Shown here: in pieces, positions 13,805-24,400 of the stretch
How the letters are laid out: each line of letters starts with the position of its first letter
Numbering within the stretch: position 1 is the first letter of the stretch
Assembly (NCBI GenBank): GCA_024516155.1
Contig: JAJJXM010000054.1
Coordinates: 124,001-188,000 of the forward strand
Origin: Pyronema omphalodes
Taxonomy: Eukaryota; Ascomycota; Pezizomycetes; Pezizales; Pyronemataceae
DNA length: 64,000 nucleotides
Direction: 5' to 3'
Position numbers and translations under genes: made by a program
Notes under the pieces: generated by a model
The model's input: only the letters and a program-made list of their open reading frames with translations
Told to the model about the DNA's origin: nothing
Database searches by the model: none

Positions 13805-16496
13805 TTAGAATACGAGTTCCTTCTGATTATTCTTTCCTTTAAATTATAACCGTTATCCCGATTATTCCCATTATTTCAATGATCTCAATGCACCTCTTTT
13901 TTTTCTGATTATTTACCCAATTATTGCAATTTCCTCCGCCTGATTAAAGGATATGTACAAATCCCCCTCGAATCTTCTGCGACCAGGCAAGTAACTTGCA
14001 CGGGTACTACCAGGGGGTATTTAATCCTCGTGGAGGATACTCCAATATGACCAATTCTTTGTTTGTAAATCTCATTCAACCCGCGCCAAGTGTCGTCTAA
14101 AATCAACATGGTCAACACTCAAGGTTATCAGCATCAAGCTTTCTCGAACAATCAGTTGTACAGCTCCTGTTTGATGTCAAAGTCCTCATGGTGACGTTTG
14201 ATGAGGGACTTCTGTATGTGTCAGTAGGAACAGATCACAAAGCACAGGTAATACATGTTGGAAAGCCGTATTGGCGAGCAATAAATGACTTCTGTGTATG
14301 TCTGTGTAAGCAGACCACCGCGCAGAGGTAAAACTGGCTCGGTAATTTGGATGCCAGACTATCATTGCGCACGATCAGCTTGTCACCGGAGATCAATCGA
14401 GTTTCCCGTGGATTACGGAGTGCCTCGAGTTTAGTGGTGTATCGATTCATTTCTGCCATTTTCTTCTTCTCCATTCACCATATTATCCTTTCTGCCGTTT
14501 CCTTCTTCTCCATTCTTCATGTCGACATGCGGTTGTCCCACATGCTACCATCTAGGAAGGCGTAGTGGTTACCAAGTGGTATTTCAATAAAGCAAACGCA
14601 GAGGTTATCCGTAGTGATCCCAGAGAACAGAAGAAGACTTCCTGCTTGAAGTCCTCATGGTGACGGCTGATGAAGGACTTCTGGATGTGTCTGTAAGAAC
14701 AGATCACAGAATGCCGGTGGCACTTGCTAGGTAGCATCGTGAACAAGTCATTCATACGCCAGCGTTCAGGTAGACCTACGGTTGACCCACATTTGGCCAG
14801 CCTCGAGAATCTCGATGAACCGAAGAAGTAGTATTCAGTTGTAACACTGATGGAAACCGGAATATGTAGCCTGTTGAGCACATGATTAATAACGCTTATC
14901 CCCCTATTAGGGAATGATGGATCATACCTTTCATTGAAGGCGTAGCGTCGTGAGTTGGCAAAGTTGCCTTATTGCTTTCATTCGTGTTGCTCAACCGCAG
15001 CCTTCAACTTGGCGGCTTGTCTCTCCCCCTCGTCGGGCTTCTTTCTTATTTCTATGAAGCCAAGCAGACAAAGGATCATCCCACATGCGAGCTCCTTTGA
15101 TTCTAGTGGGCGTGAAGCGCAGAGAACGATAGCAGAGGTTGTCGTAGCGTGAGAAAAAGGGTTGACGATGGGTGGCGCCGCAAGGGCGTTCTGTATAGCA
15201 GAGGCTCTGTGAAGCAAGGCCATTGCGGGTAGGACTATTCTAATCAGCTTTTTGATACTTGAGGGAAGGTAGAAGGAACTTGAAAGGCTTACAGTATGCT
15301 ATACCAGGAGGTATCCCCACTGCCAGCCGGCAAAAGAACTTTTAGAGGAAGGTCGCCCATTTGTAGTTCGTGTATGCCATCGACCTCATCTGTTGAAGTA
15401 TTGGGTCATCAAGTCGTACCGACGCGATTTGAAACAGAGAATATTATCCTCGTCACGGTAGGACCCCTGGGATTTCCATAATTTCTGTTCCGTCGGCATT
15501 CAGACTGACGTGATTCATTCCCTGGTGGGATTTGTTGATTTGTGGATGGTGAATGGTGAGTCGTTCTCTGTGAAGAAGAAGAAAGTTGCGGGACAGACGC
15601 GTTGTCTGGATACACCAGCTGACCCTGGTCGCGTTTTTCCAGCAGAGGGGTTGAGTAGAAGGGGGGTCACGAGATCTGTGGACAGCGGGCCGCTTGAGTT
15701 ATGACGTATAGGATTGGGCCGCTTGATCCCCCCTTCATAGCAACACAAAGTTGCAAACGACCAAAATACTACCTTAATACCTAAGAATTACTATGCAATA
15801 ACTGTATGTACTTGAAAGGAAATCCTTAAAATACAAGTCAGCTTGATTTATGTTTTCACAGGATTTAGACGAGGATTTCGCTTGTGTTGGCCAGTCTTAG
15901 CAGCGCGGTTGGTCCGGGGTTACGGCGTGTAGAAAGGCGCAAATGAAAGCTGTTCTGCGTTTTCTTTTCTTTTTTTTCTTTGGTTACGAAGTTTGGTGGA
16001 ACCGTTGGAGGGCTCATATCCCGGCTCTTCGGGGAGAGTAAGGCGGCAGACCGGCGAACCTTTTGCCGCCTCCTCTAATCCAATGCAGTACATGGCATGT
16101 ATCTACATTACATAGATTTTTTTTTTTCATATCTTACCCCTCTTGTTGCTCTCAATTCTCGTAGACATTCTGAAGATTAATGTCACCGGAAGACTTGATA
16201 CGAATTCGCGCCTCGTCAATGCTTGGTTGTTCTGCTCGCAAAATGATAGTGGTATCCGATGCTGAAAGTCGGGTGATGCGGTATTAGCCTCGAGATAAAG
16301 GAAATGTAGTGTAAATAAAAGCAGATTCCAAGTGTAGCGGCCTCTCCAGCACTGTCCACTCTCTACCCGCTTCCAGAACCTATTTTTCTTTGTGTTGACT
16401 TCACAGTCTTGAGTATCCGCTCGAGAATCGTATATTGGCTAGATTTTCAGAATTGTTTAAATTCATTATGGTGCGTAATTAACGCCCCTAAATTCC
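13805..16496 (-). repeat. Composite-repeat block D, copy 1
   Basis: This block is homologous to 21430-24600 (same orientation) and 43607-45775 (opposite orientation). The outer end starts near TAGAATACGAGTT; the inner end is the TGAACACTGAC junction shared with block A. Conserved short frames are on the minus strand: about 14235-14474, 14552-14881 (contains RHIQKSFI and HHEDFKQE) and 14978-15223 (ends in a segment containing DEGERQAAKLKAA). An intron-like segment (reverse strand GTAAGC...CTGATTAGAATAG) lies near 15235-15293. The unit contains an 8-bp-arm hairpin at 14648-14681. I recognise no protein family. Frames are broken between copies, so this copy is probably not a working gene. Confidence 0.7.
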
Positions 16497-16722
16497 TGAA
16501 CACTGACTAAACCCTAATACCCTAACCTGAAATCCATCAACCCATACCCTGTCGATTAGTGATAGCCGATGATTTAGCCCATTTCCCGACGCTGAATCCC
16601 AGAACCATTAGGTAAATTATCACCGACAACAACCACTCAACTCTCTACGATATTGAACACCCACTCACCCACTCCGTCTTCTCCCCCCTTTCCCCTACTG
16701 AGTATCAAATTCATATTCTCAA

Positions 16723-16959
16723 TCACCTGAAACATAAAGGTCTACCGTATGCTGTATCAGGTGGTATATCTAGATTAGCCAACCAAAGCGCCTGGATTAA
16801 GATTTTCCGAACTTTCGTTAGTGTAGTCCAATGACCTATCGGCAAATGGTATGCCATCTCCTTCTGTAAATGCAATGGTGGTTTTTTGCCGTACCGTTGC
16901 TCTGTGAAAGGTGGAATATCATTCTCAGTACCGGAGGATACCGGCAACTTGAATTGCAT
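16723..16959 (-). other. Short open frame in block A, opposite strand
   Basis: A 78-codon frame upstream of and divergent from the 257-aa ORF, repeated with differences in the inverted copy near 43145-43380. It ends next to a GATATACCACCTGATACAGC segment that resembles the conserved TACCA..TGGTA motif of block D. No family is recognised. It may be an exon fragment or chance. Confidence 0.2.
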
Positions 16960-17919
16960 TTGACCATTTCAACGTTTCTGGTCCGTTAAGCCCCGAGTGT
17001 ACGTCGTCGGATTGAATGCTTATGACGTGGATGATGTTTATCATAGGTAAAATGGGACTCGGAGCTGGTTTTGACGATGTAACTTTTCAACTTCCTAATA
17101 ATGGCATTTTGCTATACCCGTTAATCTCATTATCCTAATCCCCTAACATACCACTTCACGATGACGATATTCTGACAACTTCGTCCATCTTCTTCTGCTT
17201 TAAACGGCAGGCGGATAAACCCTCTCGTCAAACGCAGAGTAAATTTCCAGTATGCGGTCGAAGTAGCTCCGATACGGATATGGCAAACGATTGTGACTTC
17301 TCAAAGTAGCTTCTCGTGAGCCATTAACCGCGCACATCACAACACAATGCAACATATCTAGTCTGCGCCGCCGCCAGATATCCACATTCTTATTTCCTCC
17401 ACGACACAGTTTCTCCCGGACCTCCTCTGATCTCCCCCAAGAACAACTTTTCAAGACTACTTTCAGAACCGGGTTCTCCCTTCGTAAACATACCCCTCGA
17501 AACGCACCTCTGCTCTTGAAGAATTTACCCACCTACGCCGCACCATAGAGGAATACCGCCAACAGGACGCTTCGGTCAATCGCCTCAGTAAAATACCCCT
17601 CAAGAGACACCTTGAGAAAGGCGCTCCAAGAACGACGCCTCAGGAAACACATCGAGAGACACCTTGACAAAAATACACCAAGCAGTCCGCTGCAAACAGA
17701 GATCAAGAACCACATCAAGAACGCGCTTCCAGAACCTCGCTCTCTCCCAAGAAACATCTCGACTTACAGAGAACCCCAAGAAATATAACAAGATACACCC
17801 GAAGATCGGCCTACCGTCTGAAGAAACGCCGTCTTATCAGAAACACCTTTATCCCTCACGGAGCACCTTCTTGCTGCAACACTTACCCTTATAGCACTAT
17901 TAATTCAAAGCAACGCAAG

Positions 17920-18693
17920 ATGATCAAAGTCATAATCTTTGCCTCCGGCTACAAAATTCAGCTGACCCTCCCATTCCACGCCAGTTATGCCGATGTCTAT
18001 ACCACCCTTTTCAACTGGCTGGAAATCGACGAGGACCCTTGCCTCATCCTCATGAAAATGATGACTGATCGGCGACTACGCCCCACATCCGAGCCGCTCG
18101 AGGACATCGCCATCAACGATATTGTCTCCTTTCGTCTTTTTGGTGACACTGCAAAGCTCTCCTCGGTCACGGAGAATAATATGCTCAAAATCACCATCAG
18201 AACTGGTGCTTCCTGTCACCGCGACATAACACTAGCTCTGCCACTTTCAGCTTCTGTCGCCGACCTTTACTGCGCCCTCTACAGTTGGCTCGAAATCGAT
18301 ATCACCTGGGTAAACTACGACGAGGACCTTGCGCCCATTCTCACAACAACTTCCACCGGCCAGCCACTCTACCCAACCTCGGAGTCGCTCATCTCCTACG
18401 CTCACGAGACTCATGTTTCGCTACACCTTATCACTGATGGGGCAGTACAAGGTTTCCGTTCGCAGTTAGGTGCTGCTGTTGGTCATATGGGTCCGCAGAT
18501 GAGACGTCAAGAACTCTCTGCCCCCCATGGACCTGTCGATACCCCAAGACAGCACATCAGGGATATCCGCATGGCTATTGCCAGCCTACTGAATGATGAG
18601 CCAGATGCGGAGAAGGAAAATGAAGAGGCTCCTGAAGATGGCGAAGATATGGAAGATGAAATTTTGATGATATGTACTCATGTAATCATGTAG
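17920..18693 (+). CDS. Repeat-borne 257-aa protein with two ubiquitin-like modules
   Basis: I do not recognise a named family. The protein shows a clear internal duplication. Residues about 1-76 and 88-173 share the spacing A-S-x-A-D-[VL]-Y followed by WLEID, then a PTSE-x-L segment about 25 residues later. Each module starts with a beta-strand-like stretch (KVIIFASG; LKITIRTG) and ends with another (IVSFRLFG; HVSLHLIT), with a helix-like segment between. That is the order expected of a beta-grasp/ubiquitin-like fold, which is an inference. There is no C-terminal di-glycine, so conjugation is unlikely. Residues about 174-257 are polar and end in a very acidic tail. The start is the ATG at 17920. 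A second intact copy with about 20 substitutions lies at 41881-42654. It sits in a repeated block that also carries transposon insertions, so it may belong to a mobile or subtelomeric element rather than being a host housekeeping gene. Confidence 0.65.
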   Translation: MIKVIIFASGYKIQLTLPFHASYADVYTTLFNWLEIDEDPCLILMKMMTDRRLRPTSEPLEDIAINDIVSFRLFGDTAKLSSVTENNMLKITIRTGASCHRDITLALPLSASVADLYCALYSWLEIDITWVNYDEDLAPILTTTSTGQPLYPTSESLISYAHETHVSLHLITDGAVQGFRSQLGAAVGHMGPQMRRQELSAPHGPVDTPRQHIRDIRMAIASLLNDEPDAEKENEEAPEDGEDMEDEILMICTHVIM

Positions 18694-18699
18694 AAGAGA

Positions 18700-19100
18700 A
18701 GAGGAGAGGAGAGGAGAGGAGAGGAGAGGAGAGGAGAGGAGAGGAGAGGAGAGGAGAGGAGAGGAGGAGAGGAGAGGAGAGGAGAGGAGAGGAGAGGAGA
18801 GGAGAGGAGAGGAGAGGAGAGGAGAGGAGAGGAGAGGAGAGGAGAGGAGAGGAGAGGAGAGGAGAGGAGAGGAGAGGAGAGGAGAGGAGAGGAGAGGAGA
18901 GGAGAGGAGAGGAGAGGAGAGGAGAGGAGAGGAGAGGAGAGGAGAGGAGAGGAGAGGAGAGGAGAGGAGAGGAGAGGAGAGGAGAGGAGAGGAGAGGAGA
19001 GGAGAGGAGAGGAGAGGAGAGGAGAGGAGAGGAGAGGAGAGGAGAGGAGAGGAGAGGAGAGGAGAGGAGAGGAGAGGAGAGGAGAGGAGAGGAGAGGAGG
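18700..19100. repeat. Expanded GGAGA array
   Basis: About 80 tandem GGAGA units with one extra G-A-G interruption near 18760. It begins a few bases after the stop codon of the 257-aa ORF. Because the unit contains no stop in any frame it creates long spurious frames on both strands. The homologous place at about 41850-41880 holds only a few units, and the related repeat at about 39680-39780 holds AGAGGAGAAG units. Confidence 0.95.
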
Positions 19101-19168
19101 CAGGTTACGAATGACGGGGTGAGAGTGTCAAGTTGAGAGTGCCGAGTGGGAAAAGAGCACACAGGGCT

Positions 19169-20272
19169 CAGACCTCCCAGTCGTACAAACCAGTTTAAAA
19201 TGACGACCAAAACGGACTGTACGGACTGTTGGAAGATGAGAACTGTACGGCCACCCAGTTCAGTTTACTGTCAGTAGTATAAACTGGTTAAACTGCGAAA
19301 ACCAGTTAACTGAATGCAAGGCTTGGCAAACCAGGTGAACTGTTTAAAACTGCGAAAACTGGTTTGTCCAGGGGAACTGGTTTATGAAGGGGCAAGAAAT
19401 ATTATTTAGTGCATACATAGCAAAATTCGATCCTAATTGGGTCCCCAGAAATAAGAACTGACGCCTACGATTCAAGCCTTGAGCCCCGCAATGCCCTCCA
19501 GAGTGTCTGCCTGCATCGAATGAAGGTCCGATATAATGATTTTCTTGCATTCGAAAAACAGCCGCTCGGGCTCGGCGCTCATTGCGGGAATAGACAGCAG
19601 TACTTCAACAGCCGTTTTGCAAAGTTTGGGGAACCTGGCCCGCTGCCGGGGCTCACACCACCACTCAATGGCAGAAGGACCATCCCCAAGTGCTGCCTCC
19701 AGTCTCAGCGCACAGTAATCAACATACTCGTCCGGCTGTATGGGGCTACCTGTTGCCGTATCTTCAGAGCCTTGTTGGGGTTCTAGCGGGGTATTGAAGC
19801 TAGGTGGTATAGAGAAGAGGCCGCTGGTAACGGAACTCGTTGTAGGTGGTTGGAGAGAAATGGCAGTGTAAGGTATGGTTGAGTTCTGTAGGTCAAGAGA
19901 AAATAGTCTAGGCGAGATATATAGGAGGATCCAGGCCAGTAGAGGTGCGTTCAAACAAGGTTTCGGTACAATATTTGCACCGGTTTGGCTATCTATGATC
20001 CTCCATGCATGGGTTTGGCTGTTTATTCTTCTGCGCAGTAGTAAACGAGATGGTTAAACTGGTTTGTATCTGACAACCAGTAAACTGTTTACCGAGTCAG
20101 TTCAATCAGTTCAATCAGTGCACTGCAGTTACCTGGTTCTATGGGACCCTCAAAACTGAACCAACTGCGTATCCGGGACACGAAAACTGCACCAACTAAC
20201 TGTGAATTATCAGTTCAGTTTACCTGGTTTACGATTTTACCCGGTAAACTGGCTATACGGTTGGGAGGTCTG
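19169..20272 (-). mobile_element. hAT-type deletion derivative, copy 1
   Basis: A 1104-bp element bounded by inverted ends CAGACCTCCCA (19169-19179) and TGGGAGGTCTG (20262-20272). It is flanked by a perfect 8-bp target duplication ACAGGGCT (19161-19168 and 20273-20280), the size expected for hAT elements. The subterminal 200 bp on both sides are packed with ACTGGTTTA/AACCAGTTTA-type motifs, probably transposase-binding sites. Only a C-terminal fragment of transposase remains, so movement would need a full-length element elsewhere. Uninterrupted target sites exist in homologous sequence at 39861-39868 and 41777-41784. Confidence 0.95.
19344..19954 (-). pseudogene. hAT transposase C-terminal fragment, copy 1
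   Basis: The minus-strand frame ending at 19472 carries the hAT dimerisation-domain signature: an EYVDYC segment, then EWW, then the conserved IPAMSAEPERLF motif. The frame is lost after GLKA by a small shift; the rest (RRRQFLFLGTQLGSNF) continues in another frame down to 19344. No ATG start and no catalytic (DDE) part are present. The second copy at 45982-46578 is not frameshifted here but has a nonsense codon elsewhere. Confidence 0.85.
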
Positions 20273-21429
20273 ACAGGGCTTCAAAATGTAACGACGAGAA
20301 TGAAAACCAGCAGGAAGAAGAGAGGTGGCAACAGGCCCAAGAAATGAAGTACGCTCTGAGGTGGATCCCAGCGAGACTCTAAGGTAACAGCCAGAGCCTC
20401 GAAATGTATTTAGACTGTAGCATACGTCAGAACCTCAAGGTTGAGAACGTTCAAGAAATTAAATCAAATTCAATCAAAAAATAAAAACTCATATGACTAC
20501 TGTTATGAAATGCTTTTATACCTGTAGTTTGATTTGTTGTGGGGAAGTTTTTTGTACTGAATAATACATTGTGTATTTCTTATACCTGTAGACTTTTGTT
20601 CGCTTTCATAATACAAAATTGAGTACCATTCGCGTAAAGCACTTACTATATCACATAATGTGGCAAGTTTTTGCATGAAACCATCTCCTTGTATTTCTCG
20701 TGTGCGACGCAATACATACTATACGTCAGGGGGTTGGTGGTCGAACTGGCACCTCTTTTCATAGATGAGAACCGTGAATATTTTCTGTGTTCATTCTTAC
20801 CACGGTATGATCATTTCTGACGGGAGGCTGTATCCATTGTGAAATTAGTACAACGATTGCATGACTAAATATTGGTTAAGTTGTACATATTATGCGATTG
20901 AGGATATGTCTCGTCACCCTGTTAATCTCATGGTGGGCTGCTGTTCGGTTTGGTACATCCATTCACAGCTTCATTAACCAGTGAAGACTGTGACGCCATC
21001 ATGCCTTCCTCCTAGAGACCATCAGGTATCTTCTTCGTAGAAGTTGCCAAGAATTCTAGAATTACCATCATCACAGTTTGCTATGGCAACTAGATAACAA
21101 ATTGCATCACTAGTCTTATTACTCATCTGCGTGTAATCTCATTTATGGTGCTTTGTGCTGAAAAAGCGTACAACAGATTTTATATTCATTACAAGTAGAA
21201 TACCAGTTACATATTTTATCGATCACTGCTGTTATTACCCATTTTACCATCGTATCAGTACACTTCTTCCAGCTTCTTTCCATGATTTTTCCGATTCCCC
21301 AGAGGTTTATCAAGATGACAGCCATCAGCAGCATATAGAAGTAAACAACTACATAAAGAATCACATCAGCTGTCTTCTTATATATCTGCCAATGAGCCTC
21401 TGAAGGATTCTTTGTACCAAGAACGTCTA

Positions 21430-24400
21430 ACGTATCTGATACTCATCACAAGCAGGATGCGAGTTACTTCTTATAATTGAATGCTACAAATAACATCCAT
21501 CATCCACATTATTCCCATTACCCCAACGCATTTATTTCGACTTCATTTTACAAATCGTGCGATTATAATCACCCCTACAAAATGGAAAATACAACTCCGC
21601 CTTAGACTGACTTCGACTAGGCAGGAAATTTCAAGGATGCTATCACGTATCGCGTCCATCCCAACCTAGGAACATTTAGCATAGCCAAGGCCACCCGACT
21701 TTGACTCCGATTCCAACTCCACCAAGGGCTGTCCACTACCAAAATACTCGATGCTCCAGGTTAATAGCATCAACATTTCTCGAGAAATCAGTTATAAAGC
21801 TCTTGTCTGATGTTAAGTCCTCGTGGTGACGTCTGATAGAGGGCTTTTGTATATGTCCGTTTGAATATATTACCGAACATAGCTGTTACATTCTGAGAAT
21901 TTGTATATGCAAGTGATGAATGGTCTCTATAGGTGTCTGCATGAGTAGACCCAGACCGACCACGGGCAGTACTGGCTCGGTAATTTGGACACTAGCTTAT
22001 CGTTTTGCAGTGTCGCACGATAAGACCCCACCATAAAACGGCTGTTTTTCCATCTTGAGTCACAATGTCACATTGAGTTTGGAAGTGTGTCAATCCGTTT
22101 CCGCCTTTTCCTTCTTCTCCATTCTCCATATCGACATGCCGTTGTCCTATATGCTACCATCTAGGAAGGCGTAGTGGTTACCAAGTGGTATTTTAATAAA
22201 GCAGGCGCAGAGGTTATCCGTAGTGATCCCAGGGAACGGAAGAAGGCTTCCTGCTTGAAGTCCTCATGGTGACTACTGATGAAGGACTTCTGGATGTGTC
22301 TGTATGAACAGATCACAGAACCCAAGTGGCACTTGCTAGGTAGCATCGAGAACATGTCATTCATATGCCGGCGTTTCGGTAGACCTACGGTTGACCCACA
22401 TTTGGCCACCCTCGAGCATCTCGAGGAATCGAAGAAGTAGTATTCGGTTTTAGCATTGATGGAAACCGGAATATGTAGCCTGTTGAGCGCATGGTTAAGG
22501 AGGGTTATCGCTTTTTCAGTGAATGATGGATCATACCTTTCAGTGGGGGCGCAGCGTCGTGAGTTGGCAAAGGTGCCTCGTTGCTGTCATTCGTGTTGCC
22601 CAACCGCAGCCTTCAACTTGGCGGCTTGTCTCTCACCCTCGTCGGGCTTCTTTCTTGTTTCTAGGCGGCCAAGCGGACGAAGGATTATCCCACAAGCGAC
22701 CTTCCTTCAACTCTAATGGGCGTGAGGCAGAGAGAACGACAGCAGAGGTTGTCGTAGCGTGAGAACAAGGGTTGAAAATGGGTGGTGCCTCAAGAGCGTT
22801 CTGTACTGGCGAACGTTGAAAGGAGTATCCAGATGGGTAGTTGGTACGATTGATTCCTATTCGAACTTTCTTGTGATGACAGATGTTGAAATGCATTCTC
22901 ATTTTACTGAAAGGAGAAAAGCTTACTTTACTCTTGGACTATGGCTCTAGTTCGACATATCTTGTGGACCTCACGCCTTGTGGCCTTGTGACGTAACGAT
23001 ATTGTAGTCGCCAGCGGACCGATGACGTTGAAGTAGTGGAGACCTTGCACCGGGAGTCAAGATCTCGAGATGCCGGTTAAACAGCTTCTGGTCACAGTTC
23101 AGTGGATGTGAGATTTGTATGCACAAGCTGTCTGTTCTCGGTGTAGCAGACGGAGTTGGACTGCAACCCGGGTGTACTTGAGGGCGATAGTAGCGGCGGT
23201 CAAGGCACGGGTATGGTGAGTTATCGACCAGTCCATGGACTTGTAATAGATTTCGGCGGTTTGTCAACTACATGCAGGACTATGGTTATCAGCATATCTG
23301 GGGAACAAGCAAAGGTGGAAGGGATTTCAGAGGCTTACTGTATGCCGTACCAAGTGGTATCTTCATAACAAACCGGTAGAAGAAACTTTCGAATCCATCT
23401 TTATTTCGTGTATTCCATCGACCTCATCCGGTCATGTCCCTTCATGCTGTCGAGCAAAGTATTGGGTCCTAAAGTTGTACCAACGCATTTGGAAAGGCAC
23501 ACTATTATCCCCGGAACGGTGGGAGAGCTGAGAGCTCTTCCAAGTCTATTATTCCAGGAAAAATTCAGACTGCCATAGTTGATTCCACAGTGCGATTTAT
23601 TGCCGTGAGGACGACCAAGTGGCCTTCATTGTAGTTGTCCCAGGTGAGTCGTTGTCTGTGAAGACGAAGAAAGATGCGGGACAGACGCGTTCACTTTATA
23701 CGCGACCTTACCCTGGTCGCGTTCTGCTAGCAGAGGGGTTTAGTGGCAGTCTCAGAACAGTCACAAGACCTGGGGACGGCGGGGGTTGAGTCATGACGCA
23801 TGTTTGGGCCGCTTCGTACCCGCTCCACAGAAGCGCGAAGTCGCAAACGATTAGAATGCAACCAGATCATGTAACATTCACTGTTTAATCATTGTAAGCA
23901 CATGTATTTACTTGAACTGAATTGTTGTTGACTAGGGAAATACAATCGAGTTGGATTTATATTTATACTTACTCGGCCTCATTGGGAAATAACTTAAACG
24001 ACATTTGAGCATTTAAACGAGGATTTCACTTGTGTTCTCTGAAATTAGCGGCACCATTGGAAAGGCGCTTATAACGGTCGTTTTGGAGTTTTTGGTCACG
24101 TGGCGTTCGTGTAAGGGCGTTTTTTCCGGCTTCTTGCCGCGGGACGGGGGGGCAGCTAGGGTTGCTGTTTCTTTTTGTCAAACGCGGAATTTGTGATAGA
24201 TTATGATTATGTTATACCTATAACGTTTTTCCATATCCTACATCAATTATTTCTCTCAACCTTTTCAAAAATTCTAAAGATCGATGCCAATGTAAGATTG
24301 GATAAGAATCCGCGCGAGGTCAATGCTTGGTTTTGCTGTTCATAAAAGAATAGAGATATTCGATGCTGAAAGTTGAGTGATAAGGCATCAGCCTCGTGCC

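Larger units (their letters stand above)
16497..20935 (+). repeat. Composite-repeat block A, copy 1 (carries 257-aa ORF)
   Basis: This block is homologous to 40801-43606 on the other strand. It begins TGAACACTGAC followed by degenerate CCCTAA-like sequence and continues through the 257-aa ORF (17920-18693), a GGAGA array (about 18700-19100), a conserved tail and roughly 600 bp of further shared sequence. Relative to the other copy it has three differences: about 460 bp extra before the ORF (roughly 17434-17900), a greatly expanded GGAGA array, and a hAT insertion (19169-20272). Homology ends near 20935. The immediate left neighbour is block D in opposite sense. Confidence 0.75.

Noticed and set aside
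16505..16530. True telomere array
   Set aside because: Only one or two degenerate CCCTAA-like units; no tandem TTAGGG. Kept only as part of the junction observation.
18700..19100. CRISPR-like regular repeats
   Set aside because: Simple 5-bp microsatellite without spacers in a eukaryotic genome.
18672..19136. Long open frames on both strands over the GGAGA array
   Set aside because: The unit has no stop codon in any frame; the translations are pure tandem repeats.
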